From: Prevotella sp.
GTDB lineage: Bacteria; Bacteroidota; Bacteroidia; Bacteroidales; Bacteroidaceae
Reading direction: 5' to 3'
DNA length: 64,000 nt
Assembly: GCA_017934525.1 (NCBI GenBank)
Contig: JAGBJJ010000036.1
Location: 51,836-115,835, forward strand
Below are positions 33,862 through 42,422 of this stretch, one piece after another. Under the pieces are notes generated by a model. The model did no database searches and had not been told where the DNA came from. It saw only the letters and a program-made list of their open reading frames with translations. Made by a program: the position numbers and the translations under genes. The stretch's first letter is position 1. Each line of letters opens with the position of its first letter.

Positions 33862-36444
33862 TTAGTATTTTATGAGTTTTACGTTTGAGTTAAGACCGCT
33901 GGGCATGGGTTCCCATTGGTCGTATCGTGTTTTCTTGTAATTGATGTCGACGATATTGATGTCTTCCATCTTGCGCCATGCCACGCCCCGGCGGTCGAGG
34001 TCGCTGATACGATTGGCGGGCAGGTTGGTCACTTCGATGCGCACCACGTTGTCGCCTACCTTGAGCGCGCCCTTGGTGTCGAGGATGAAGGGTACTGACC
34101 AGGCGCAGCCGATGAACTGGTCGTTGATGTAGACGCGAGCCGACTCACGCACATCGCCTAAGTCTATCAGCCAGGTACCGGCAGGATTGTCTTTCCGCTT
34201 CATCTTAAACTTCGTGGTATAGACGCCCGTTCCCATGGTAACGCGGGTCTGCCCGTCGAGCTGTTCCCAGGTTTGGAGCGTTGGCAGCTGATAGGTGTTT
34301 TCCACCTTGGGCGACTCGTCTGTGAAAGATAGCGTCCAGGGACCTTGCAATGTCATCTCGCATGCTTGCTCGCTGCTATTGCACGAGCCGACACATTTGT
34401 GGCCGCGGCCTTCAGAAAACGTCTGGAGTATCATCGACTCGCCGCTGCGCAGACGGATGTCGACGCTGTCACGACTGCTGCAGACCTGGCGGACGTCACC
34501 ATTCAGCGGATTAAACCATGTGGCACAGCTGAAAGGCACGGCAAGGCTTACCTTTGCATGAACGTCGGCAGGGCTCAGATTGGCAATGAAGTAATGATAG
34601 CCGTTGGCGTTCTTCCGGCGAATGGCTTTCAGTCCCAGCACAGTCTTCATCTGCTCTGGTTTGGCAGCACCGGCCATGGCGTACGTGTCGGTTCCATAAA
34701 TGATGCGGGCGCCCTGAGCCTTCAGGCTGTCAATGTGCTGTCTGACTCTTTCAGGCAGATTGCCGCTTCCTGGAATGACCAGCCCCTTATAGCAAGTGCC
34801 GGCCTGGGTAACGAGCAGACCGTTTTTGCAGCTGACGCCCATAAGTAGCCGCTCTGAGATGTAGTCGCAGTCGAAGCCGGCACGGTCGATGTCGAGAATC
34901 GACTGTATGAACTCTGGAGCCAGCCTCCCCATGGCATGAATGCTGAACTGCATGAGCAGCTTGCCCGTAGGCTGCTTCCACATGTCGCGCACCGGCAGGT
35001 AGACCAGGAAGTCGTTGTCGGGCTGTCCCCACTGCAGGAAACTCTGGCAGCGCTCCACATACTGCATGAAATAGGGAGCGTCGCGCCAGATGCTGTTGGT
35101 GGGACTCATGTCTATCGAAGCATAGAATTTCCATCCCGGCCATGTGTCGGTGCGGGGTGAATAACAGGTACCGTGGAAGAACATACGGTTCACCCCGGCG
35201 CAAAACATGAGGTCGAGGTCGGGCTTCAGCTGAGAGAGCGAAGTGCGGAAATGCTCGGTGAGCCATGTGAACGTCTCGCTGCTGGTGTAGGGCTTGCCGC
35301 AGATATGTGCTGCCGACGGGGCATACTTGAGCATGGAATAGTCGGAGTCGTTCTTGCGCGTCTTTCCAGAGTCGGTTCTTAATCCGCTGATTCCCAGTTC
35401 GCTAAGTCCGAATCCCTCAATCTCTGGAATATCTACGGCGGCATAGCAGTCGATGAGATTGGCCGGCGAGCCATGAGCCTGGTTTCGGGTGATGGCACCG
35501 TGCTGGTGGGCCCAGGCCGTCCATTGCTCGGTGAAGTTTTCAAGCAGCAGGTCGCCAAGGGTCTCGCGGTAGTCGCTCAGAACTTGTGGCTCGAAGCCCA
35601 TCAACTCAGGCAGATGCTCCTCGAGCTTATAGCCACGCCTGCTTTCAAACTCGCTCAGAAGCGTCGGTGTCCACGTGGCTTCAGCCACCTCATACGAATC
35701 GTTGAAGAATGTGTGAGGGTAGGGGGTGCCCGTGCGCTCGAAAGCGTCTTCTATATGCTTCAGGTAATTGCCCACCGCCTTGCGGTCGAAATGGTCGATT
35801 ACCCATCCTTCGCCGCCGGGAGCCGCACGCTTCACCTTCATGACACCATATTTTATATATAGGGCGATGACCTTCTTCTTTCCTGGCGTTTCCGACTTAT
35901 AGGTGAGCTGACCGTCCTTCACGCATGCCGTCAGGTCGGCCACTTCATGGTCGGCATAGACCATCACTTTCTGCAACACGGCGTTTTGGCGCTCATGCTC
36001 CGGCAGGGTTAGGTCTACCACATGCGTCTGCATGCCGCTTATCTCTTTCTCTACAAACACCACCTTGCAGGCACTCTCCTCCAAGGGCACCCACGGGCCG
36101 CCGAAAGGCCATCCGGTACCTGTGGCCATGTCGACCTCGATGCCATTCTGCCGGGCTTGTTCCTGAGTGTAGCGCAGCATCTGCATCCACTCGTCTGAGA
36201 GATAGTCTATGTTGTTTGCCTCGTTGCCTTGCACACCGTAGAGCGGAGTTATCTCAACGGCCCCGATGCCGCTTCGGCCATACTCACGCAGACTCCATGC
36301 CAGATTTTCTTTGTCAACAGCTGACCCCAGCCACCACCATCTGGTGCCGGGTTTGGCCTCAGGAGAAGGCGATGGCCAGCTTTGCGCGCAACAGGTCAGG
36401 CAGGCAAGCAGCAAAGTAGCTAAAACAGATAGTCTCTCGGTCAT
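33862..36444 (-). CDS. GH106-like alpha-L-rhamnosidase family glycosyl hydrolase
   Basis: An 860-residue secreted enzyme. The ATG at 36442-36444 opens a signal with two candidate cysteines (LLACLTCCAQ), so it may be a lipoprotein. The N-terminal part has the family start PSPEAKPGTRWWWLGSAV and GIGAVEITPLYGVQ, then GVNRMFFHGTCYSP at about residue 425, as in GH106. The C-terminal 150 residues form a jellyroll (TWLIDLGDVRESARVYINDQ). GH106 enzymes remove alpha-L-rhamnose from rhamnogalacturonan or similar glycans. It is 41 bases downstream of a CE12-type esterase, which supports pectin side-chain or backbone processing. Exact linkage is not readable. Confidence 0.85.
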   Translation of the reverse strand: MTERLSVLATLLLACLTCCAQSWPSPSPEAKPGTRWWWLGSAVDKENLAWSLREYGRSGIGAVEITPLYGVQGNEANNIDYLSDEWMQMLRYTQEQARQNGIEVDMATGTGWPFGGPWVPLEESACKVVFVEKEISGMQTHVVDLTLPEHERQNAVLQKVMVYADHEVADLTACVKDGQLTYKSETPGKKKVIALYIKYGVMKVKRAAPGGEGWVIDHFDRKAVGNYLKHIEDAFERTGTPYPHTFFNDSYEVAEATWTPTLLSEFESRRGYKLEEHLPELMGFEPQVLSDYRETLGDLLLENFTEQWTAWAHQHGAITRNQAHGSPANLIDCYAAVDIPEIEGFGLSELGISGLRTDSGKTRKNDSDYSMLKYAPSAAHICGKPYTSSETFTWLTEHFRTSLSQLKPDLDLMFCAGVNRMFFHGTCYSPRTDTWPGWKFYASIDMSPTNSIWRDAPYFMQYVERCQSFLQWGQPDNDFLVYLPVRDMWKQPTGKLLMQFSIHAMGRLAPEFIQSILDIDRAGFDCDYISERLLMGVSCKNGLLVTQAGTCYKGLVIPGSGNLPERVRQHIDSLKAQGARIIYGTDTYAMAGAAKPEQMKTVLGLKAIRRKNANGYHYFIANLSPADVHAKVSLAVPFSCATWFNPLNGDVRQVCSSRDSVDIRLRSGESMILQTFSEGRGHKCVGSCNSSEQACEMTLQGPWTLSFTDESPKVENTYQLPTLQTWEQLDGQTRVTMGTGVYTTKFKMKRKDNPAGTWLIDLGDVRESARVYINDQFIGCAWSVPFILDTKGALKVGDNVVRIEVTNLPANRISDLDRRGVAWRKMEDINIVDINYKKTRYDQWEPMPSGLNSNVKLIKY

Positions 36445-36485
36445 ATTGGCGTTACACGTTATGGTAAGTCTAAAGCAACAGGGAC

Positions 36486-37733
36486 TTAATTGCCGTCGGG
36501 CTTTATGAGACTGGCACTCGGGGCGGGAGCCCATTGGAATTTGTTCCAGTCGTCGGGATGTGCCGGACTGAAATCGCGCCAGTCACTTCGCAGCCACTTC
36601 ACGATGGGCAGGCCGGCTTCCTTCATGCCCATCACCACACATTTTGCCACTTCATAGGCTCCATAAGGGTTGAAGTGGGTGTTGTCGGCCAGCTCAGAGC
36701 TTTGTCCCGGAAAGGTGTTGGCCGGATAGTGCACCAACGCCCGCTTTGAGTTCTCGTAGCCCAAGGCTTCGAAGAGGGTCCTTGTCATGGCATTCAGGTC
36801 GATGAGGGGTACGTTTTCCTTGGCCGCCACCATCCTCATGGCCTCGGGGAAGTCGCCATGCGTGTTGCGGAGCGTCTTGTGGTCGTCTTCGAAGGCACGC
36901 CGCTCCGTAGGCGTGCAGAGCACGATGGATGCTCCTTTCGAGCGTACCATGTCGATGAATATCTTCAGTTGATACTGGTAGTGGTACCATGCGCCGTCGC
37001 CGGGGCGGTGCTCCTTCTCGTCGTTATGCCCGAACTCCACAAAGACATAGTCGCCGGGCTTCAGCGTTTGGAGTATCTTGTCGAGGCGCAGCGAGCCAAT
37101 AAACGTGCGGGCGGTGAGCCCGCTTTCCGCGTGGTTGGCAATGGCCACCCCGGGGCCGAACCAGCGCGTAATCATCTGGCCCCACGAAGCCCACGGCTCG
37201 TTGTTCTGGTCTACCACGGTGGAGTTGCCGCAGAGATAGATGGTCGGCACCTGGTCGTCGCGCTCTATATGAATGCTTCTGACGGCAGGCAGGGGGCCGT
37301 TGAACTCCAGTGTGAGACGGTCGTCCCATGTGAGGTAGTCCTTTTCGCGCTCTTTTATTTTCACGCTCTTGCCCTCTTCAATAAAGGGTGTTCGCTTATT
37401 GACAACGAACTCCACGGTCGTGATTTCCTTCTTCTTGCGGGTTGTTATGCCCTCGGCCATCAGCCGGCGGCCCTCGGCACGCACGGTGGTGTTGGAATTC
37501 TTGATGCCTCCCAGCTCAACGCGCACGCGGTAGTTTCCGTCGGGCACGCGCACCGAGAAGTAATAGGGGGCTGACGACGGGTGCTTGGCGTCAGGCGGCG
37601 CCACCAGGTCGTAGCCGTATCCTCTGGCATCACTGTAGTTGGGCTGCTGCCGGGTCATGTCGAAGTGGAAGGTCTGACTGACTGCTGCTATGCTCACCAT
37701 GAGTGCCGTCATCAAGAATGATATTTTTCTCAT
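36486..37733 (-). CDS. Rhamnogalacturonan acetylesterase (CE12, SGNH hydrolase)
   Basis: A 415-residue secreted esterase. Signal peptide MRKISFLMTALMVSIAAVSQ starts at the ATG 37731-37733. Residues of about 22-155 are a beta-sandwich (galactose-binding-like) domain, and residues 160-415 are the SGNH domain with Ser171 (CGNSTVVD), Asn237 (FGHNDE), and Asp350-His353 (DNTHFN). It removes acetyl groups from galacturonate residues of rhamnogalacturonan I, opening the chain to lyases and rhamnosidases. First gene of the unit with GH106 and the poly-His peptide; promoter at 37759. No SusC/SusD pair, polysaccharide lyase or regulator accompanies it in this window. Confidence 0.88.
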   Translation of the reverse strand: MRKISFLMTALMVSIAAVSQTFHFDMTRQQPNYSDARGYGYDLVAPPDAKHPSSAPYYFSVRVPDGNYRVRVELGGIKNSNTTVRAEGRRLMAEGITTRKKKEITTVEFVVNKRTPFIEEGKSVKIKEREKDYLTWDDRLTLEFNGPLPAVRSIHIERDDQVPTIYLCGNSTVVDQNNEPWASWGQMITRWFGPGVAIANHAESGLTARTFIGSLRLDKILQTLKPGDYVFVEFGHNDEKEHRPGDGAWYHYQYQLKIFIDMVRSKGASIVLCTPTERRAFEDDHKTLRNTHGDFPEAMRMVAAKENVPLIDLNAMTRTLFEALGYENSKRALVHYPANTFPGQSSELADNTHFNPYGAYEVAKCVVMGMKEAGLPIVKWLRSDWRDFSPAHPDDWNKFQWAPAPSASLIKPDGN

Positions 37734-37758
37734 AAGTAGTTGTTGTCTCTTACCGACG

Positions 37759-37790
37759 GCAAAATTACTCAGAAAAAACGACATATCCAA
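37759..37790 (-). promoter_or_regulatory. Promoter of the CE12-GH106 unit
   Basis: Minus strand TAATTTTGC (37759-37767), exact TAnnTTTGC, with TTGG (37787-37790) 19 bases upstream. The triple palindrome array B begins about 100 bases further upstream. Confidence 0.75.
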
Positions 37791-37868
37791 GAATCTTTTT
37801 GTTTTTTTGCTATCTTAAGGCTCCTCGGCCTGCCGACATGATGTAGGCATAAGAAGCTTCTTGCCACA

Positions 37869-37926
37869 GATTCTGGCCGGAATCAGACGAATTTCGGCCA
37901 AAATCCGTGGCATTTCGGCCGAAATT
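37869..37926. repeat. Triple 16-bp palindrome array B (21-bp period)
   Basis: Copies at 37869 (GATTCTGGCCGGAATC), 37890 (AATTTCGGCCAAAATC) and 37911 (CATTTCGGCCGAAATT), with spacers AGACG and CGTGG. The period is exactly 21 bp, as in arrays A and C. It lies between the dcuB terminator and the CE12 promoter. Confidence 0.85.
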
Positions 37927-37957
37927 CAGAATGAGCGTGACGTGACAGGACAAAAAA

Positions 37958-37986
37958 AGCCTCCCCGGAATGACTCCAGGGAGGCT
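37958..37986 (-). terminator. Terminator of dcuB
   Basis: Stem AGCCTCCC / GGGAGGCT, continued inward by GGA/TCC, with a T7 run after it on the minus strand. It is 17 bases after the dcuB stop codon. Confidence 0.85.
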
Positions 37987-38003
37987 GAATGAGTGGCACT
38001 GCA

Positions 38004-39452
38004 TCAGTATAAGATGCTGGCAATGATGTATGACACGAGGGTGGATACAATCACACAAATCAGGCCAGGCATCATGAATGAGTGGTTGAGCAGATACTTT
38101 CCGATGACAGTCGTGCCGGAACGGTCGAAGTTGACGGTGGCAATGTCGCTGGGGTAGTTGGGTATGAAGAAATAACCATACACGCTGGGCAGCACGCCAA
38201 GTAGCACTGCGCCGGGAATGCCCAGCTGGTATGCCAGCGGAAGCATGGCCACTACCACGGCTCCCTGCGAGTTGATGAGCACGGAGACGAAGAAGAACAC
38301 AAGGGCAATGCTCCAGGGGTATGCTTTCACAATATCCTCCAACAAGCTCTGAATTTGGGGCATGTAGTTGGAAAAATAAGTGTCGGCCATCCACGCAATA
38401 CCATAGATGGCTACCACAGCCACCATACCGCTCTGCCATACCGGACCGGCAACGGCCTTTTTCGGCTTCGCCTTGCAGAAGATAATCATCAGAGCGGCAG
38501 CAGCAATCATGACTATCTGGATGACGATGTTCATGGCGAGCGGCTTGCTGAACCACTCGGTCATGCCCGTGACGTGCACTCTTGCTTTCACCAGCTGGTC
38601 GGCCGTCATGGTCAGATTCTGGTCGACATACAACGCGTCGGCATCTTTGACGGCACGCAGGGTGTCGTAGGAAGGCAGCGCATTCTGGAAGATGGCGAAG
38701 AATACAATGATGGCAAGGGCACCAAGGAAAATGTATACCGCATTCTTTGCCGACTGCGGAATCTGCTGGTCGAGCGTGGTGGCCGTTGAACCATAAATGT
38801 ACTTATACTGCTCAGGATCCTTGATACGCTTCTGGAACTGTGGGTCTTTGTCGAGGTCGAGACCGCGGCGGTAGCTGGCTGCAGAGGCAGCAAACAGGCC
38901 GCAGAGACAGGCTGGAATGGAGACCATCAGCACCTTTGGAATGGTGATGTCGAAGCCGTTGGCGTTGGATATTGCGACGAAAGCCACCACGGCAGCTGCA
39001 ATGGGCGAGCAGGTGATGCCCACCTGCGAGGCAATCGACGCCACGCCACACGGGCGCTCGGGGCGAATGCCTTTCTTGAGTGCTATGTCGCAAATGATGG
39101 GCATCAGTGTGTAGACCACATGGCCCGTGCCTACAAGCACCGTGAGGAAGAAGGTACATAGCGGCGCAAGAAACGTGATGCGGTCGGGATGCTTGCGCAG
39201 CAGTCGCTCGGCTATTTGAATCAGCCAATCCATGCCGCCGGAAGCCTGCATGATGCCCGCACAGGTGACAGCGGCAATGATAATGTAGATAACGTCGGTT
39301 GGAGGGTTGCCAGGTTTCAGCCCGAAGGCAAACACCAAAATGGCCAGTCCAATACCGGAAATAGCTCCTAATGCGAGCGAGCCGTAGCGCGAGCCTACCC
39401 ACAAGGCTCCCAAAACAATTAGGAGCTGAAGAATCATTGACGCTGTAATCAT
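38004..39452 (-). CDS. dcuB: Anaerobic C4-dicarboxylate transporter (DcuA/DcuB family)
   Basis: A 482-residue polytopic inner-membrane protein with about 12 hydrophobic segments. The family blocks are GGMDWLIQIAERLLRKHPDR, GTGHVVYTLMPIICDIA, RPCGVASIASQVGITCSPIA and the C-terminal VLGVLPSVYGYFFIPNYPSD. It exchanges fumarate, malate or aspartate for succinate, serving fumarate respiration and succinate export in this anaerobe. It carries an extra hydrophilic loop between the two halves (about 200-330), as is common. Last gene of the ftsE-lysC-lysA-fbp series, 37 bases after fbp; terminator at 37958. Confidence 0.92.
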   Translation of the reverse strand: MITASMILQLLIVLGALWVGSRYGSLALGAISGIGLAILVFAFGLKPGNPPTDVIYIIIAAVTCAGIMQASGGMDWLIQIAERLLRKHPDRITFLAPLCTFFLTVLVGTGHVVYTLMPIICDIALKKGIRPERPCGVASIASQVGITCSPIAAAVVAFVAISNANGFDITIPKVLMVSIPACLCGLFAASAASYRRGLDLDKDPQFQKRIKDPEQYKYIYGSTATTLDQQIPQSAKNAVYIFLGALAIIVFFAIFQNALPSYDTLRAVKDADALYVDQNLTMTADQLVKARVHVTGMTEWFSKPLAMNIVIQIVMIAAAALMIIFCKAKPKKAVAGPVWQSGMVAVVAIYGIAWMADTYFSNYMPQIQSLLEDIVKAYPWSIALVFFFVSVLINSQGAVVVAMLPLAYQLGIPGAVLLGVLPSVYGYFFIPNYPSDIATVNFDRSGTTVIGKYLLNHSFMMPGLICVIVSTLVSYIIASILY

Positions 39453-39489
39453 ATTGTCTTAATGTTTGTATAACATTTTTCTGCGGTAC

Positions 39490-41451
39490 TTATTTCTGAT
39501 GCTCCTTGATGATGCCATGCCGATAGGCGTGGAGCAGGTCCTTAAGCTCGCTGATTTGTGTGCGTAGCTCTTCGCCTTTGTCGGTATCGTTGACAAGCAT
39601 GCGGTGGGACGACATCTCTACTATCTGAATGGTTGACTTGATGTCGGTTCCGCGTATAATGGCATCTTGGGTGCTGGTGAACGGCTCATGCTGCACAAGC
39701 TGGAAACCACGGCTATGATATACGAGTGTGTAGCCGGCTATGCCCGTCTCTTTGTGGTAGGCCTGTGAGAAACCGCCGTCGATGACCATCATGCGACCTC
39801 CGGCCTTAATGGGGCTCTCACCGTCACTGGCATGCACTGGCACATGACCGTTGATGATGTGGCGGCTGTTGCCCTTTACGCCGAAGGCATCGAGTATGCG
39901 CTCACATACTTCCACCGAGTCGCGATACTTGAAATAGTGGCCTTTCTCTTCGTGGAAGGTCGACTTGTCGAGGAAATATCTCTCGAAAGTCGTCATGCGG
40001 GCTTTGTCGAAGAGCGGCGAGTCTTTGCCCAGCCACAGGTAGAGGAAATAGTCGAGGGCATAGTCACGCAAACGCTGGGGGGAGTCGGCGTCGTAGGCTG
40101 CGCGTACCATGTGCTCTATCTGGTCCATCAGCTGGCGTCCTTCGTACTTCTTGCCCATGATTTCAACCTGCTTGAGCGTTCCGTCTTCACAGAGGGGCAC
40201 CGATGCATGATAAAGCAGGTTTTGGTTGCTGACCAGATACATGGAGCCGTGGTTCAGAATGGTGTGGATATGGCGCTGCAATTTTTCGCTGCCCACAAAC
40301 GACTTGTGAAGTTTCTGCATGAGCTCTGCCTCGGCGGGCGTGAGCTGCGAGGGGTTGGCCGGGTCTACGGTAGGGAAGTTGCATGAGCTCATTTCATGAA
40401 TCTTGCCGTCGATTTCGCATGTATGGGCATCATAGTCGATACGCTCCAGCATGCAGCGGTCGTCCATGTGCCATTCTGGATGGCGGCGGAATGTGGTCGA
40501 CTCAAGTTTGAACTGGATGACAGCCATGGCTTTGTGCATCTTTGACATCAGTTCAAGCGACTTCTCGTCCATCGGCTCTGCGCCCTTCAGCTGCTTGGGC
40601 AGGAACTCTGTGCATGGGTCGTTGCCATACACCTCAAGGGCGAAAGTGGCCAGTGGCAACAGGTTGATGCCATAGCCCTCTTCAATGGTGGGCAGGTTGG
40701 GATAACGCATGGAAAGCCGCAACACGCTGGCTATGCAGACGTCGCTGCCGGCAGCTGCTCCCATCCAGAGCATGTCGTGGTTGCCCCATTGTATATCCCA
40801 CGACTTATATTGGCAAAGGGTGTCGAGTATGATGTGGGCTCCAGGGCCGCGGTCGTAGATATCGCCGAGTATGTGCAGATGGTCGATGGCCAGACGATGG
40901 ATGACGTTGCTTATGGCAATGATGAAGGCATCGGCACGCCCGGTGGAAATGATTGTGTCGACAACGACGGCTACATAGGCTGCCTTGTTTTGGTCGTCGG
41001 TGTGCTCGTGGAGCAACTCTTCTATGATATAACTGAATTCGGGGGGCAGGGTCTTGCGCACTTTCGAGCGTGTGTACTTGCTCGACATTTCACGACATAC
41101 ACGTACCAACTGATGGATGGTGATGCGATACCAGTCTTCAAGATCTTCTTCTGACTCCTTGATTAGCTTGAGTTTCTGCTCCGGATAGTAGATGAGGGTG
41201 CACAGCTCGCGTTTCTCAGTGTCGCGAATGGTATTGCCGAAAATATCGTTTACCTTGCGCTTGATGTTGCCTGAAGCATTCCGAATGACATGGATGAACG
41301 CTTCGTGCTCACCGTGCAGGTCGGCCAAAAAGTGTTCGGTGCCCTTTGGGAGGTTGAGAATAGCCTCAAGGTTAATAACTTCCGTAGCCGCACTGGCTAT
41401 GGTTGGGAATGATTTGGATAACAGATTGAGATAATGTACGTTAGTGCTCAT
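39490..41451 (-). CDS. fbp: Fructose-1,6-bisphosphatase, class III
   Basis: A 653-residue class III FBPase, the large metallophosphoesterase-type enzyme of Firmicutes and Bacteroidota. Metal-binding motifs of the phosphoesterase fold are visible: FLADLHGEHEAF near residue 42, LGDIYDRGPGAH at about 195, WGNHDMLWMGAAAG at about 220 and the C-terminal NGHVPVHASDGESPIKAGG. It removes the 1-phosphate in gluconeogenesis, cytoplasm. The start ATG overlaps the stop of the upstream glycosyltransferase-like gene by 4 bases (ATGA). Confidence 0.95.
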   Translation of the reverse strand: MSTNVHYLNLLSKSFPTIASAATEVINLEAILNLPKGTEHFLADLHGEHEAFIHVIRNASGNIKRKVNDIFGNTIRDTEKRELCTLIYYPEQKLKLIKESEEDLEDWYRITIHQLVRVCREMSSKYTRSKVRKTLPPEFSYIIEELLHEHTDDQNKAAYVAVVVDTIISTGRADAFIIAISNVIHRLAIDHLHILGDIYDRGPGAHIILDTLCQYKSWDIQWGNHDMLWMGAAAGSDVCIASVLRLSMRYPNLPTIEEGYGINLLPLATFALEVYGNDPCTEFLPKQLKGAEPMDEKSLELMSKMHKAMAVIQFKLESTTFRRHPEWHMDDRCMLERIDYDAHTCEIDGKIHEMSSCNFPTVDPANPSQLTPAEAELMQKLHKSFVGSEKLQRHIHTILNHGSMYLVSNQNLLYHASVPLCEDGTLKQVEIMGKKYEGRQLMDQIEHMVRAAYDADSPQRLRDYALDYFLYLWLGKDSPLFDKARMTTFERYFLDKSTFHEEKGHYFKYRDSVEVCERILDAFGVKGNSRHIINGHVPVHASDGESPIKAGGRMMVIDGGFSQAYHKETGIAGYTLVYHSRGFQLVQHEPFTSTQDAIIRGTDIKSTIQIVEMSSHRMLVNDTDKGEELRTQISELKDLLHAYRHGIIKEHQK

Positions 41452-42422
41452 AGTTTTAAATGCTGATTTAAGGTTTTTCGAAGGTGCTCTGTCGTTCGGT
41501 TGTTAACCGGTTGACAAGGCATGAACCCTTCGTCTAGTTGTATTTGTTCACGTAGTATTTGCAGGGTACTGCAGAAAAAAGAGGTCAGTCCGCCTGACTC
41601 CAAATCCCTGAGAAGAGCAGCTTCATCGAGATTTGGTGAGTAGAGTGACTGAAAAAGACTGCACAGAAGCACGAGTGACAACTGCTTTGTGCTTGATTTC
41701 TGACGAATGTCAGCCACCAAGCTGCTCACATCAGCATAGGGACTGGGCTGCGACGGTTGCTGATATTCTTTCGGAAGATAACAGCTGACTGCGGAATGCC
41801 CGGGGGCGCTGATGCCCATAAGTCTGATGCCCTTCTGAATGACAGGCATGCAACCCTCAAGCTCTGCGTAGATAAACAGCCGGTGCCAGTTGACGTCATC
41901 GCTGTTTGGCGTCGCTTCGGCCCAGCGCCTATCTTTGAGAAGACCAACCTTTAACAAGATGCTGAACATCTGGCGAGTTTCTGGCGTGAGAAGAGGGAGT
42001 ATATTCGAGTCCATCACCTTCTGGTAGACGGTCGTCATCTTCAAGGCCAGCTCTTCACTTGTGGTGGTTTTGGTGTAAAGGGGGTTGCGTATGACTTCGA
42101 GGCGTGGTACCCCGATGTCAGACAAGCTGCTTGCTTCAATGGTGCTGCGAGCGATGACGACATAGGCTGTGGCAAGGAACTTGTGCGGCTTGGTGCCATG
42201 CGTCGTAATGACGACACGCGACTGTCGGGGCAAAGACTTGAGCTCTGTATCGCCGTGCAGGTGAATAATGTCTGGATTATACTCACCGAGTGCCTGACGT
42301 ATAGCCCCCTTGTCATCGACACTCATAGACTCCACCGTAGCGGGCAAACAACGACATAGCATGCTCACATAGTTGGCAACCATGCTGTCGTGGTGGGGAT
42401 ATATGTGGAGTACTTTCGTCAT
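41448..42422 (-). CDS. Glycosyltransferase-like protein of unknown function
   Basis: A 324-residue protein I do not firmly recognise. The first 120 residues look like the acceptor half of a GT-B glycosyltransferase: TKVLHIYPHHDSMVANYVSM, NPDIIHLHGD, RVVITTHGT and YVVIARSTIE. The donor-sugar half with its usual E-x7-E motif is absent; residues of about 125-324 are helical and without a recognisable motif. It overlaps lysA upstream and fbp downstream by 4 bases each, so it is tightly coupled to both. It may be a conserved Bacteroidales companion of lysA. No signal peptide. Confidence 0.6.
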   Translation of the reverse strand: MTKVLHIYPHHDSMVANYVSMLCRCLPATVESMSVDDKGAIRQALGEYNPDIIHLHGDTELKSLPRQSRVVITTHGTKPHKFLATAYVVIARSTIEASSLSDIGVPRLEVIRNPLYTKTTTSEELALKMTTVYQKVMDSNILPLLTPETRQMFSILLKVGLLKDRRWAEATPNSDDVNWHRLFIYAELEGCMPVIQKGIRLMGISAPGHSAVSCYLPKEYQQPSQPSPYADVSSLVADIRQKSSTKQLSLVLLCSLFQSLYSPNLDEAALLRDLESGGLTSFFCSTLQILREQIQLDEGFMPCQPVNNRTTEHLRKTLNQHLKL

